Source: Pantoea ananatis LMG 2665
GTDB lineage: Bacteria; Pseudomonadota; Gammaproteobacteria; Enterobacterales; Enterobacteriaceae
Assembly (NCBI RefSeq): GCF_000710035.2
Contig: NZ_JMJJ01000005.1
Location: 186,001-250,000, forward strand
Length of the DNA: 64,000 nt
Reading direction: 5' to 3'
Below, one piece after another: positions 50,549-61,500 of the stretch. Both the position numbers and the translations under genes were made by a program. The notes beneath the pieces are model-generated. The model saw nothing but the letters and a program-made list of their open reading frames with translations, ran no database searches and had not been told where the DNA came from. Position 1 is the first letter of the stretch, and each line of letters opens with the position of its first letter.

Positions 50549-51743
50549 GCCCGATTACACCTCACTGGCGGCGCGTTTCCGCCCCATCTTTGCCCGCATC
50601 GCCGAAGGCGCTGCCGATCGCGAACGGAATCGTACCCTGCTTCACGAGCCGGTTCGCTGGCTGAAGGCGGCGGGTTTTGGCACGCTGCGTATTCCACAAG
50701 CAAACGGCGGATTGGGTGCCTCGCTGCCACAACTGTTCCGCTTACTGACCGAGCTGGCAGAAGCGGATTCTAACCTGCCTCAGGCGCTGCGCGCGCACAT
50801 GGCCTTTGTCGAGGATCGTCTTAACCAGCCCGACAGTGAGGCGCGCCAGCGCTGGTTTAATCGGTTTATCGACGGTGATATTGTCGGGAGCGGCTGGAGT
50901 GAAACAGGCAGCGTTCGATTAGGAGACGTGAATACGCAGGTGTCGCCCGCCGCCAACGGCTGGCGGCTTGAGGGCGAAAAATTTTACAGCACCGGCACGC
51001 TGTATGCCGACTGGATTGATGTTTACGCTAAGCGTACGGACAACCAGCGCGATGTCATTGCGGTGGTCAGTACACATCAGGATGCGGTAGTGCGAGAGGA
51101 TGACTGGGACGGATTTGGTCAACGTCTTACCGGTAGCGGAACCACGCGTTTTCATCAGGCCGTTGTGGAACCTGCCCATGTCTATGATTTCAGCGAGCGC
51201 TTCCGATATCAAACCGCCTTCTATCAGCATGTCTTACTGGCGACGCTGGCCGGGATAGGCAGGGCTATCGTGCGGGACGTGTCACAGGGCGTAGCAAACC
51301 GAAAACGAATCTACAGCCACGGTAATGCCCGTCAGGTCAGCCAGGACGTGCAGGTCTTACAGGTGGTGGGACAGATCAGCAGTTGGATATGGGCAACCGA
51401 TGCCGCCGTGCAGCGGGCCACGCACGCGCTGCAACAGGCTTTTGATACGCACGTTCAGGGACAAGATGAAACGCAGATTCATGCCGCCAACGTCCAGGCA
51501 GAAGTGGAGGCTGCGAAGGCGCAGGTCGTGGCCGTGGATTGGGTGACGCGTGCGGCCAGTGAGCTGTTTAACGCGCTTGGCGCGTCAGATACGCGAGTGA
51601 GTAAAGCGCTGGACCGTCACTGGCGCAATGCCCGAACGATTGGCTCGCACAATCCGGTGATCTATAAAAGCCGTAACGTGGGCGACTGGGAAGTCAACGG
51701 GCGCGATCCTACCTTTATCTGGCAAATCGGCAGCGGCGAATAG
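50541..51743 (+). CDS. DszC/SfnB-type acyl-CoA dehydrogenase-fold flavoprotein
   Basis: A 400-residue protein from ATG 50541 (CGGAGAACACC upstream). The acyl-CoA dehydrogenase fold is clear: LKAAGFGTLRIPQANGGLG near 36, GSGWSETGSVR near 115, GWRLEGEKFYSTGTLYADW near 137, and C-terminal RHWRNARTIGSHNPVIYKSR near 365. The group includes DszC and the sulfur-starvation proteins SfnB/MsuC, FMN-dependent monooxygenases of organosulfur compounds. It is the last gene, coupled to the MFS gene. Confidence 0.88.
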   Translation: MSEPDYTSLAARFRPIFARIAEGAADRERNRTLLHEPVRWLKAAGFGTLRIPQANGGLGASLPQLFRLLTELAEADSNLPQALRAHMAFVEDRLNQPDSEARQRWFNRFIDGDIVGSGWSETGSVRLGDVNTQVSPAANGWRLEGEKFYSTGTLYADWIDVYAKRTDNQRDVIAVVSTHQDAVVREDDWDGFGQRLTGSGTTRFHQAVVEPAHVYDFSERFRYQTAFYQHVLLATLAGIGRAIVRDVSQGVANRKRIYSHGNARQVSQDVQVLQVVGQISSWIWATDAAVQRATHALQQAFDTHVQGQDETQIHAANVQAEVEAAKAQVVAVDWVTRAASELFNALGASDTRVSKALDRHWRNARTIGSHNPVIYKSRNVGDWEVNGRDPTFIWQIGSGE

Positions 51744-51758
51744 CGCCCCATCACGGAG

Positions 51759-51787
51759 ATAAAAAACCCGGCCGAAGCCGGGTTTTG
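51759..51787. terminator. Bidirectional terminator between sulfonate operon and phoH
   Basis: AACCCGGC-CGAA-GCCGGGTT with A-run on the left and TTTT on the right, so it works for both convergent transcripts. Confidence 0.88.
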
Positions 51788-51811
51788 GTCGCTACATGAC
51801 TCAATCGAACG

Positions 51812-52600
51812 CTAGCTGTAAGCATGCAAAGTGCGCTGACACAGCGCGGAACGCACGCAATCCTCTTTGCCAAAACGGACAATGCCCACCATCTCGTCCT
51901 CTTCAAAACGCGCCAGCGCGTCCGCGAGACCAGAAGGCACCCCAGCGGGCAAATCGCACTGGGTTATATCGCCGTTAACAATCACCGTGACGTTTTCGCC
52001 AAGGCGGGTCAGAAACATTTTCATTTGCGCAGCGGTAACGTTCTGCGCTTCATCGAGAATCACCACTGCATTTTCAAAGGTACGACCGCGCATATAAGCA
52101 AAGGGCGCGATTTCAACTTTGCCAATTTCGGGACGCAGACAATATTGCATAAAGGATGCGCCAAGACGTTTAACCAGAATGTCGTAAACCGGGCGGAAAT
52201 ACGGGGCGAATTTTTCTGAGATATCCCCGGGAAGGAATCCCAGATCTTCATCCGCCTGCAGCACCGGGCGCGTAACGATAATCCTGTCGATATCCTTATG
52301 AATCAGGGCCTCTGCCGCTTTCGCAGCACTAATCCAGGTTTTGCCGCAGCCTGCCTCGCCGGTAGCGAAGATAAGCTGTTTTGATTCTATGGCGTTGAGA
52401 TAGTGCGCCTGAGCTTCATTGCGGGCTTCAATCGGAGCACGATCGCGCACATCGCGCGCCATGCCAATCGAGTCCAGCCCACCCATTTGCACCAGCGAAG
52501 TGACCGATTCTTCTTCACGCTGACGATGACTGCGGGAGTCATTGCGAAGCACTCGTCTTGCTTCTCGACGCGCTTTGATCACTGCTTTCTGTCTTCCCAT
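51812..52600 (-). CDS. phoH: PhoH-family ATPase
   Basis: A 262-residue P-loop protein with a basic N terminus (MGRQKAVIKARREARRVL). Walker A is GEAGCGKT near 82, Walker B VVILDEAQN near 177, and TRLGENVTVIVNGDITQCDLP near 195 is the helicase-like sensor block. E. coli phoH is phosphate-starvation induced; its cellular job is unknown, though related proteins act as RNases/helicases. No confident Pho box was found upstream. Confidence 0.92.
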   Translation of the reverse strand: MGRQKAVIKARREARRVLRNDSRSHRQREEESVTSLVQMGGLDSIGMARDVRDRAPIEARNEAQAHYLNAIESKQLIFATGEAGCGKTWISAAKAAEALIHKDIDRIIVTRPVLQADEDLGFLPGDISEKFAPYFRPVYDILVKRLGASFMQYCLRPEIGKVEIAPFAYMRGRTFENAVVILDEAQNVTAAQMKMFLTRLGENVTVIVNGDITQCDLPAGVPSGLADALARFEEDEMVGIVRFGKEDCVRSALCQRTLHAYS

Positions 52601-53177
52601 AGTGGCACCTTACAGTTGGTTTCATTTCCCGCTCAGGCAACAAGCCCGATGCGATTACGTGAACGCTTTAGAGGTTTCAGTTGGCTTCCTTTAGAGCCGT
52701 GACAGGCCATGACGATTGATATCCGGCAGCAAAACAGCCAGGCCGTATACCGGTAAAAAAGGAGTGAGGTTGAAAAGAGAAAACACATTGCGGTGTAAAA
52801 GCGGTTGAGGAAGAAACCTCCTCACGGGTAAATGCGATATTTTTTACTGCTGAACGGCTGTAAAAACATCTATCCATGCGCGAACTCCAGTGTGAGACAT
52901 CAACACGCCCGATTACGCTTTCATAGTAAAGTGAACCATCTTATTGGTATTTTGCAACAGTATTTTCACTTTATTGAAAAATAAATATTCAACCATGCGT
53001 TAACGCCAACCTTACTTAAATTAAATTACGCAAGTATTACAGAGAGTTAGTTTATTTTTCAATGCAGCATCAACGGTTTAAAACGGAGCGCGAAAAAACA
53101 GGCGGAGGATAAAAAACCTGAGACAGAAATACGGCACGCTGGGCGGTCAGGCACAGAATGCCGTGATTAAAATTTAA
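52601..53177. other. Intergenic region phoH-efeB
   Basis: The 577-bp gap must hold the phoH promoter; TATTTTGCAACAG and an AT-rich tract lie at 52940-53050. No gene or RNA could be supported. GTGACAG and ATGACGA near 52695-52710 are spaced 10 bp apart, not the 11 bp of a Pho box. A CGGCA/TGCCG pairing near 53132-53162 may end the efeB transcript. Confidence 0.45.
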
Positions 53178-54467
53178 TCAGCTTTCAAGTAAGGACTGGC
53201 CCAAATAATGATTTTCATTGATAACGCCGGGTAATACAAAAAAGTATCCGCCGCCAAAGGGACGTATATACTCTTCCAGCGCTTCACCATTCAGACGGTT
53301 TTGTACGGTCAGAAAACCCAATTCTAAATCATGTTGATAACAAACAAACAACAAGCCCATTTCCAACTGGCCTGACGCTGAAATACCCGCCGAATAACTG
53401 TAGCCCCGGCGCAGCATCAGGCTGCTTTCGGTCGCAGGCGTGCGCGGGTTCGCCAGCCGAATATGCGCATCCAACGCAATGACATCGCCATCAGGATCCT
53501 GGCGATAATCCGGCACGTCGTGCTCGTTTTTCATGCCCAGTGGTGCGCCGCTTAATTTCTCGCGACCAAAGATCGTTTGTTGCTCACCCAATGGCGTGCG
53601 ATCCCACATTTCCACATGAAAACGGATCAACCTTACTGCCTGATAACTGCCGTGACGGGCCCACGCGGGTTCCGCCTGCTCTTCCGTTACCCACAGCAGC
53701 TTATCCATCAACGCCATGTTATGCGTATCGGGATTGGCCGTACCGTCTTTAAAACCCAGCAGATTAATGGGCGTTTCTTTTCCCGCGCTGCGCGCGGCAT
53801 GATCGGAAATAAAACCTTCCCGTCGCCAGCGAATGCCGAGCAAATCGGGCGTATGTTTCACCACATCACGGAGTGCATGAATCACCGTGTCCTGCGTGTT
53901 AGCACAGATTTGCAACAGCAGATCGCCGTGGCACTGATTTGCATCCAGAGAGTCGTTAGGGAAACGGCTCATGGCCTGCAGTTTAGCCGGCTTAAGCGCC
54001 GCCAGACCAAAGCGCGAATCAAACAGGGAATGACCGACGGAAACCGTCATCGTCAGGTTGTCCGGGGCAATCTCGGCCCCCAGAATGCCTGAATCCAGCG
54101 GCGGCAGCTGTGGGTTGGTCACCGCGGGCGCCATCCCGCCCCGGGTCAGAAACGCGATGCGCTGCGTAAGCAGTTTGAACAAACGCTGCAGTTCCTGCTT
54201 ATCGCGGGTCAGCACATCGAACGCCACCAGCATCATTGACGCCTGCTGTGGCGTCGTAATGCCGGATTGATGCACGCCATAAAAGGGCTGCACTTGCTGA
54301 CGCGCGTTCGGCGTTACCGTACCGGGCGAAAAGCTGTCCGGGTTTTCGGCGGCCGCGGCATGAAACGGACACCCACCGCTGACGGCCGCCGCGCCGCCCA
54401 GCATCCCCAGTCCTTTCAATAAACGGCGGCGCGATGGCTGGCTTAACGCCTTATCCTTATCCATCAT
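53178..54467 (-). CDS. efeB: Dye-decolorising peroxidase EfeB
   Basis: EfeB is the periplasmic haem peroxidase of the EfeUOB iron system. The 429-residue product starts [20 protein letters not shown]: a Tat twin-arginine signal. The DyP signature [10 protein letters not shown] (the essential Asp) is near 239, and the proximal haem His lies in [17 protein letters not shown] near 290. The haem-ligand and GXXDG motifs are intact. ATG 54467 shares a base with the efeO stop (TGATG). Confidence 0.95.
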   Translation of the reverse strand: MMDKDKALSQPSRRRLLKGLGMLGGAAAVSGGCPFHAAAAENPDSFSPGTVTPNARQQVQPFYGVHQSGITTPQQASMMLVAFDVLTRDKQELQRLFKLLTQRIAFLTRGGMAPAVTNPQLPPLDSGILGAEIAPDNLTMTVSVGHSLFDSRFGLAALKPAKLQAMSRFPNDSLDANQCHGDLLLQICANTQDTVIHALRDVVKHTPDLLGIRWRREGFISDHAARSAGKETPINLLGFKDGTANPDTHNMALMDKLLWVTEEQAEPAWARHGSYQAVRLIRFHVEMWDRTPLGEQQTIFGREKLSGAPLGMKNEHDVPDYRQDPDGDVIALDAHIRLANPRTPATESSLMLRRGYSYSAGISASGQLEMGLLFVCYQHDLELGFLTVQNRLNGEALEEYIRPFGGGYFFVLPGVINENHYLGQSLLES

Positions 54468-55588
54468 CAATCCAGGCCTAAGGTGCCACGCAGCAGAGAA
54501 AGATCTTCCGCCAGGGCAGTAATCGGCCCTTTCAGCGCGGTTCGATCGGCTGGCGTCAGTTTTTCATACGATTCATAACCCTGACCGCTGCGGTATTTAT
54601 CCAGAATCGCGTCAACTTTCGCGAAATTGGCATCCACTTTTGCCAGAAGCGCTGGATTTGCCTGCTTCAGGACTGGGCGCAACAGCTCGACAATTTTTTG
54701 CGCGCCATCCACGTTCGCCCGGAAATCCCACAGGTCGGTACGGCTGTAACGATCTTCTTCGCCGGAGATTTTACTGGAAGCCACTTCTTCGATCAGCCCT
54801 GCGGCGCCGCCTACGACCTTGGCCGGGGGGAACGCCAGCTCGCTAACGCGTTTCTGCAAATCGCGCACGTCGTTGTTTAACTGCTCGGCATAGCCCGCCA
54901 TATCTTTGGTGCTATTATCGGCAAACAACGCTTTCTCAAGCCGGTGAAAACCGGTGAATTTCGGGTCTTCAGCCTTTTTCTCATAATCATCTTCACGGGC
55001 GTCAATGCGACCATCCAGATCGGAGAACAGCTCAGCTATCGGCTCTATACGTTCGTAATGCTGGCGCGTGGGGGCAAACAGCGCTTTGGCTTTTTCGATA
55101 TCTCCGGCTTTCACCGCATCCGTAAAGGCCTGGGTTCCCGCCACCAGCTGGTTGACTTCGTCCGTCACGTAGGCTTTGTAGGCGTTGATTGGCCCCGCCA
55201 GCTGCATCAGTTCTGTTTTACCTTTCTGCACGTTTTTGCCCGCGCCGCCCTGGACAATCAGCTTGCCTTTCGGATTCGTCAGCAGGCCGCAGGTCATTTC
55301 ATATTCGCCCGCTTCAAGGTTGGCGGTCAGTTTTTGACTGAAGCCGGGCGCAATATTTTCGCGCTCCTCAACCACCATCACCCCTTTCAGGATTTCCCAT
55401 TCCAGCGCCTTTTGGCTGTTGTTTTTGATCAGAAACTGAGTCTTGCCCGCCTGAACCGTCAGTGACATCGGTTCACACTGCTTGTCCGTGACACTCACGC
55501 TAACCTGTGGAATGGCTGCAGCCAGTGTGGAGCCGGAAACCGCCAGCAGCGAAGCCAGCACCGCGTGACGACGAAAACGCTTCTTCAT
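54467..55588 (-). CDS. efeO: Iron uptake protein EfeO
   Basis: EfeO is the periplasmic component of EfeUOB. The 373-residue product has a signal peptide ([20 protein letters not shown], ending AAA), an N-terminal cupredoxin domain with C37 and C99-type residues ([24 protein letters not shown]), then the M75 domain with the HxxE metal motif in [17 protein letters not shown] near 166. It follows efeU by 49 bp. Confidence 0.95.
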   Translation of the reverse strand: MKKRFRRHAVLASLLAVSGSTLAAAIPQVSVSVTDKQCEPMSLTVQAGKTQFLIKNNSQKALEWEILKGVMVVEERENIAPGFSQKLTANLEAGEYEMTCGLLTNPKGKLIVQGGAGKNVQKGKTELMQLAGPINAYKAYVTDEVNQLVAGTQAFTDAVKAGDIEKAKALFAPTRQHYERIEPIAELFSDLDGRIDAREDDYEKKAEDPKFTGFHRLEKALFADNSTKDMAGYAEQLNNDVRDLQKRVSELAFPPAKVVGGAAGLIEEVASSKISGEEDRYSRTDLWDFRANVDGAQKIVELLRPVLKQANPALLAKVDANFAKVDAILDKYRSGQGYESYEKLTPADRTALKGPITALAEDLSLLRGTLGLD

Positions 55589-55637
55589 ATTTTTCCCTAT
55601 TCAGTCAGAGGCGCGCCTGACGCGCCTGGTAAACGCG

Positions 55638-56465
55638 TTAGCGCGCAGCGGCTGAGGTTCCAGCACGTGCAGGCATAACAAACAGTAATAATGCCGGAAT
55701 CAAATAAAGCAGCCAGACGGCCACTTCACTTACGCTGGGGGCTTCCTGATAACCCAGAATGCCTTCAAGCAGCGTGCCAAACAGTGAATGGGTCGATAAG
55801 GTGTTACTCATATCGAACGCCACCTGCTGAAAATGGTTCCACAGCCCGGCTTCATGAAAGGCACGGATAGCGCCAGCTGCCAGCCCCGCGGCCACCAGAA
55901 GAATAAAAAGGCTGGTCCAGCGGAAAAAGTGCGCCATATTCAGACGAACCCCGCCCCAGTAGATCAACATGCCCAGCACAACGGCCGTCGCCAGGCCAAG
56001 CACGGCACCCAGCGGCGGCGCATAACCGACGTCCTGAGTGAAGGCGGCCAGTAAAAAGAACACTGACTCCAGCCCTTCCCGGGCGACGGCAAGAAACACC
56101 ATCAGGACCAGGGCCAGGCCGCCCCCGGCTGATTTCTGTAAAGCCTGATCGACCGCCTGCTCCAGTTCCAGCTTGATATTGCGCGCCACCCGGCGCATCC
56201 AGAACACCATTGAGGTCAGGATGACGACCGCGACCACCGCAACAATGCCTTCAAAAAGCTCTTGCTGCTTCTGAGGAAACTCCCCTGTGGTCTGGTTAAT
56301 GACGATGCCCAGCGCAAGGCAAAGCGCAGCGGCAATAAACACGCCCGCCCACATGGCAGGGAACCATTGTGTGCGCTGCGTCCTTTTCAGGTAGCTGGCA
56401 ATAAGGCTCACGATGAGCGCTGCCTCCAGGCCTTCACGCAGCATGATGAGAAAGGGAACAAACAT
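55638..56465 (-). CDS. efeU: Ferrous iron permease EfeU
   Basis: EfeU is an Ftr1-like inner-membrane iron permease. The 275-residue protein has seven membrane helices and the two REGLE iron motifs: LREGLEAALIV at 9-19 and AREGLESVFFLL near 127. E. coli K-12 has a frameshift here, but this copy is intact. It is first in efeUOB; Fur and CpxR-like sites lie upstream. Confidence 0.95.
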   Translation of the reverse strand: MFVPFLIMLREGLEAALIVSLIASYLKRTQRTQWFPAMWAGVFIAAALCLALGIVINQTTGEFPQKQQELFEGIVAVVAVVILTSMVFWMRRVARNIKLELEQAVDQALQKSAGGGLALVLMVFLAVAREGLESVFFLLAAFTQDVGYAPPLGAVLGLATAVVLGMLIYWGGVRLNMAHFFRWTSLFILLVAAGLAAGAIRAFHEAGLWNHFQQVAFDMSNTLSTHSLFGTLLEGILGYQEAPSVSEVAVWLLYLIPALLLFVMPARAGTSAAAR

Positions 56466-56491
56466 CGCCGACCTCTTGAATGTTAAGCAGC

Positions 56492-56517
56492 GTAAATGGG
56501 ACGTAAATTTACGTAAA
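56492..56517 (-). promoter_or_regulatory. CpxR-like GTAAA repeats upstream of efeU
   Basis: GTAAA occurs at 56492, 56503 and 56513 (10-11 bp apart), with ACGTAAATTTACGT as a palindrome at 56501-56514. CpxR recognises GTAAA-N4-8-GTAAA, and E. coli efeUOB is under CpxAR; exact use here is inferred. Confidence 0.45.
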
Positions 56518-56524
56518 AACGAAC

Positions 56525-56543
56525 GATACCGATTATCATTACC
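56525..56543 (-). promoter_or_regulatory. Fur box of efeUOB
   Basis: On the minus strand GGTAATGATAATCGGTATC matches 16 of 19 positions of the Fur consensus GATAATGATAATCATTATC. It lies 60 bp before efeU and predicts iron repression. Confidence 0.8.
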
Positions 56544-56604
56544 ACTCAGAAAAAAACAAGTTCCTCCGTGAAATAATTTCGTAACTGTCTGTGCCAGACG
56601 CAGG

Positions 56605-56640
56605 TCAAAAAAAAGCCCGCCCTTTACAGGGCAGGCTTTT
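56605..56640 (-). terminator. Terminator after putP
   Basis: On the minus strand AGCCTGCCCT-GTAA-AGGGCGGGCT is followed by eight T. It lies 16 bp past the putP stop. Confidence 0.9.
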
Positions 56641-56655
56641 CAACACGTTCACGCC

Positions 56656-58140
56656 TTATTTAGTCTGGAATTCTGCCTCGGCAGCATCAAAGCGTTCAAT
56701 GGCAGCTGCAGAAGGTTCCCGGCCTGCCAGGCTGAAGACCACAATGGCGATACTGGCAAAAATAAAGCCCGGAATGATTTCATACAGGCCGAGCCAGCCA
56801 TACTGTTTCCATACCAGTACCGTGACCGCACCGACAATCATTCCCGCCAGCGCACCGTTGCGGTTCATGCGTTTCCAGCACACGCCAAACAGGACTACCG
56901 GTCCAAATGCCGCGCCAAAACCGGCCCATGCATAGCTGACCAGACCTAACACCCGGTTTTCGGGATTCGACGCCAGCGCGATGGCCACTAACGCTACCAG
57001 CAGCACCATGAGGCGCCCTACCCAAACCAGTTCTTTCTGGCTGGCATTCTTGCGTAAAAAGCCTTTGTACAAATCTTCCGTCAGCGCACTGGAGCAGACC
57101 AGCAGCTGGCAGCTGAGCGTGGACATGACCGCCGCCAGAATGGCAGACAGTAAAATACCGGCAATCCACGGATTAAACAGAATACGTGCCAGCTCAATAA
57201 AGACGCGCTCTCCATTCTGTGAAACGCCCGCAGCCAGAGAAGGATTATTGTGGAAATAGGCGATCCCAAAGAAGCCCACGGCCACCGCGCCCGCCAGACA
57301 GAGAATCATCCACGCCATGCCGATACGGCGCGCGGTACGAATGGAACGATGTGAATCCGCCGCCATAAAACGTGCCAGGATATGAGGCTGACCGAAATAG
57401 CCCAGTCCCCAGCCCAGCAGTGACAGCACGGCCACGAAATTCAGGCCTTTGAACATATCCACGTTTTCAGCATTTTTGGCCTCAATCACCGCCATCGAAT
57501 CGCTCCAGCCACCCACGGCGATAACCACGATGACTGGCGTCAGGATCAGCGCGAAGATCATCAGGCTGGCCTGAACGGTATCCGTCCAGCTCACCGCCAG
57601 GAATCCGCCCACCAGGGTATACAGAATGGTGGCGGCGGCACCGGCCCAGAGGGCGGTGGAGTAATCCATACCAAAGGTGCTTTCAAACAGACGCGCGCCC
57701 GCTACCACGCCTGATGCGCAGTAGATAGTGAAAAACACCAGAATCACCACGGCAGAAATGACCCGCAAGATTTTGCTGCGATCTTCAAAGCGGCTGGTAA
57801 AGAAGTCAGGCAGCGTCAGGGCGTTATCATGATGTTCCGTCTGAACCCGTAAGCGCCCCGCGACAATCTTCCAGTTAAACCATGCACCAATAATCAGGCC
57901 AATGGCGATCCAGCTTTCAGAGATACCGGAGAGAAAAATGGCACCCGGCAATCCCATTAGCAACCATCCACTCATATCGGAGGCTCCAGCGGACAGCGCA
58001 GTCACGACACTGCCCAGGCTGCGTCCGCCCAGAATATAGTCGTCGAAGTTTTTCGTTGAGCGCCAGGCAATAAAACCGATAAGCACCATCCCAAGGATAT
58101 AAATTAAAAAGGTCACCAACATTGGCGTACTTACTGTCAT
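56656..58140 (-). CDS. putP: Sodium/proline symporter PutP
   Basis: PutP imports L-proline with Na+. The 494-residue SSS-family protein has about 13 membrane helices. D55 and S57-type Na/proline ligands are in LSAGASDMSGWLLMGLPGA near 49, with GAWFNWKIVAGRLRVQTE near 84 and SAILAAVMSTLSCQLLVCSSALTEDLY (core AAVMSTLSCQLL) near 331 carrying the S340-type site. It diverges from putA across a 443-bp control region. Confidence 0.97.
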   Translation of the reverse strand: MTVSTPMLVTFLIYILGMVLIGFIAWRSTKNFDDYILGGRSLGSVVTALSAGASDMSGWLLMGLPGAIFLSGISESWIAIGLIIGAWFNWKIVAGRLRVQTEHHDNALTLPDFFTSRFEDRSKILRVISAVVILVFFTIYCASGVVAGARLFESTFGMDYSTALWAGAAATILYTLVGGFLAVSWTDTVQASLMIFALILTPVIVVIAVGGWSDSMAVIEAKNAENVDMFKGLNFVAVLSLLGWGLGYFGQPHILARFMAADSHRSIRTARRIGMAWMILCLAGAVAVGFFGIAYFHNNPSLAAGVSQNGERVFIELARILFNPWIAGILLSAILAAVMSTLSCQLLVCSSALTEDLYKGFLRKNASQKELVWVGRLMVLLVALVAIALASNPENRVLGLVSYAWAGFGAAFGPVVLFGVCWKRMNRNGALAGMIVGAVTVLVWKQYGWLGLYEIIPGFIFASIAIVVFSLAGREPSAAAIERFDAAEAEFQTK

Positions 58141-58583
58141 TTGTTTCTCCGTTATTATCCGATCTCTTGAGAGAAATCTTTTTCCTGCCCCCCTCGGAAC
58201 GTGAAGGCGTCAGGCTGTTACCGCATCAAGAGAAAGCGATTTCCCTTAAGGCGCGGTATCCTGCCGTAAAGGCACGGCGCACACAATGCATTTAACACAT
58301 CCGTCACATCAGTTTCACCTCTCAATCCCTTTTTAATGCTCACAGGTTGCGCCCGCTCACAATAAAGTTGCACCTTTGCAATGATTTCACCCTTTAAATT
58401 GAATGAGGTTGCAACTTTGGCGAGTTTTTTGCAGCAAGATTTGTGCCGCTTTTAAATGTTAATTAAAAAAGGGGTTTCAAAGTGTGCAACCGAGGTCACA
58501 TTTAACCTGGTTGCACAAAGTTGCAACATGGGTAATAGTGCAGCCCATGCTCTGGTCAAAACCGTTTTAAGGAAGAGAAAATC
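58141..58583. promoter_or_regulatory. putP-putA control region with PutA operators
   Basis: GTTGCA, the PutA ribbon-helix-helix motif, occurs at 58367-58372, 58408-58415 (GTTGCAAC, palindromic), 58485-58490 (as TGCAAC), 58510-58515 and 58520-58527. E. coli also has five PutA sites here. Without proline, PutA represses both genes; when proline-bound it moves to the membrane and frees them. The putA ribosome site AAGGAAGAG lies at the end. Confidence 0.8.
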
Positions 58584-61500
58584 ATGGGAACAACAACCAT
58601 GGGGGTGAAGCTGGATGAAGCCACCCGCAACCGTATTAAACTGGCGGCGCAGAAACTCGATCGCACGCCACACTGGCTGATCAAACAGGCGATCTTTAAT
58701 TATCTGACCCAGTTAGATGCGGGTGAAACGGTGGATGAGATCCCCCTGCAGCTTAACGACTCAGCGTCCGATGAGCTTGCCCCGGAAGAGATGGTTCAGC
58801 CCTTCCTTGAATTCGCCGAAAACATTTTGCCGCAGTCGGTCGCCCGCTCTGCGGTGACAGCCGCCTGGCGCCGTCCTGAAACTGATGCTGTTCCCATGTT
58901 GCTTGAGCAAGCGCGCCTTCCCGCCGCCCTGGCAGAAAAAACGCAGCAGCTGGCGCACCAGCTGGCCGACAAGCTGAGGCACCAAAAAGGGGCGACCGGC
59001 CGTGCCGGCATGGTGCAAAGCCTGCTGCAGGAGTTTTCACTCTCCTCTCAGGAAGGTGTGGCATTAATGTGCCTGGCCGAGGCTTTGTTGCGTATCCCGG
59101 ATAAGCCCACCCGCGATGCGCTGATCCGCGACAAGATCAGCAACGGTAACTGGCAGTCACATCTTGGCCGCAGCCCGTCACTGTTTGTGAACGCCGCGAC
59201 GTGGGGATTACTGTTTACGGGCCGTCTGGTCTCAACGCACAATGAAGTCAACCTGTCGCGCTCGCTCAACCGAATTATTGGCAAGAGCGGCGAGCCGCTC
59301 ATCCGGAAAGGCGTGGATATGGCGATGCGCCTGATGGGCGAACAGTTCGTGACCGGTGAAACCATCGCCGAAGCCCTGGCCAACGCCCGCAAGCTTGAAG
59401 AAAAAGGCTTCCGTTACTCCTACGATATGCTGGGTGAAGCCGCCCTGACGGCCAGCGATGCCAAAGCCTATCTGGTTTCTTATCAGCAGGCGATTCACGC
59501 CATTGGTAAAGCCTCAAACGGTCGGGGCATCTATGAAGGCCCGGGCATTTCTATCAAGCTGTCCGCACTCCATCCGCGCTACAGCCGCGCGCAGTATGAT
59601 CGGGTGATGGATGAGCTGTATCCAATTCTGAAGTCGCTGACCCTGTTAGCCCGCTCTTACGACATCGGCATTAACATTGATGCGGAAGAGGCCGATCGTT
59701 TAGAGCTGTCTCTCGATATGCTGGAGCGGTTGTGTTTTGAACCCGAGCTTGAAGGCTGGAACGGCATAGGTTTCGTGATTCAGGCTTATATGAAGCGTTG
59801 CCCGTTTGTGATTGATGAGCTGACAGATCTGGCCCAACGCAGCCGTCGTCGTCTCATGATTCGCCTGGTGAAAGGCGCTTACTGGGACAGCGAGATCAAA
59901 CGCGCCCAGGTGGAAGGGCTGGAAGGCTATCCGGTTTATACCCGTAAGGTGTACACCGACATTTCTTATCTGGCCTGCGCCCGTAAACTGCTGGCAGTGC
60001 CCAATCTAATCTATCCGCAGTTTGCCACACATAACGCGCACACGCTGGCCGCGATCTATCAACTGGCGGGCAATAACTATTATCCCGGACAGTATGAGTT
60101 CCAGTGCCTGCATGGCATGGGTGAACCGCTCTACGATCAGGTGGTAGGCAAAGTGGCAGACGGCAAGCTCAATCGTCCCTGCCGTATCTATGCCCCCGTA
60201 GGTACACATGAAACCCTGCTGGCTTACCTGGTGCGTCGCCTACTGGAAAACGGTGCGAATACCTCCTTTGTTAACCGTATTGCCGACACGTCCATGCCGA
60301 TAGACGAGCTGGTCGCCGATCCGGTGAGTGAAATTGAAAAACTGGGTGCCAGCGAAGGCACCCTGGGCCTGCCACATCCAAAGATCCCGCTGCCGCGAGA
60401 CTTATATGGCAGCGACCGGGTTAACTCTGCGGGTCTGGATATGGCTAACGAGCACCGCCTTGCTTCCCTGTCCAGTGCTCTGCTGAGCGGCGCGAGTGAG
60501 CCTTATCTGGCACAACCGCTTATTGACGGCCCTGCTGGTAGCGGAGAAAGCCAGAATGTGGTGAATCCGGCCGCGCCGTCGGACGTCGTCGGTACCGTTC
60601 GCCATGCCTCAGAACAGGAGGTTTCCCAGGCCATTGAGGCGGCGGTCAATGCCGGTCCTATCTGGTTTGCCACTCCGCCTCAGGAGCGCGCGGCCATCCT
60701 TGAGCGTGCAGCACAGTTAATGGAAGGTCAGCTACAGCAGTTGCTGGGCATTCTGGTGCGCGAAGCCGGTAAAACCTACAGCAACGCCATTGCCGAAGTG
60801 CGTGAGGCCGTGGACTTCCTCTATTACTACGCTGGCATCGTCCGCCTTGATTTTGACAACGAAACGCACCGCCCACTGGGACCTGTGGTCTGTATCAGCC
60901 CGTGGAACTTTCCGCTGGCCATTTTTACCGGTCAGGTCGCAGCCGCGCTGGCGGCCGGAAACAGCGTGCTGGCGAAGCCTGCCGAGCAGACGCCGCTGAT
61001 TGCCGCGCAGGCCGTTGAGATCTTACTGAGTGCCGGTGTCCCGGCTGGCGTCGTGCAACTGCTGCCGGGCCTCGGTGAAACCGTGGGCGCACAGCTCACC
61101 GGAGACGAACGCATTCGTGGCGTGATGTTCACCGGCTCCACGGCGGTCGCCACCCTGTTACAACGTAATCTGGCAGGCCGGCTGGATCCCCAAGGCCGCC
61201 CCACTCCGCTGATTGCTGAAACCGGCGGCATGAATGCCATGATTGTCGATTCATCCGCCCTGACAGAACAGGTGGTGATCGATATCGTCGCCTCGGCCTT
61301 TGACAGCGCGGGTCAACGCTGCTCTGCGCTGCGTCTGCTGTGCGTTCAGGAGGACGTCGCGGAACATACGTTGAAAATGCTGCGTGGCGCGATGGCGGAG
61401 TGCCGTATGGGCAATCCGGAGCGCCTGTCCACCGATATCGGCCCGGTGATCGATAAAGAGGCCAAAGCCAACATTGAGCGCCATATTCAGGCCATGCGCA

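Noticed and set aside
52690..52715. Possible Pho box upstream of phoH
   Set aside because: GTGACAG and ATGACGA are 10 bp apart instead of 11 and the second half is poor.
58485..58502. Possible CRP site in the putA-putP region
   Set aside because: TGTGC and TCACA are separated by 8 rather than 6 bases; only the PutA motifs are supported.
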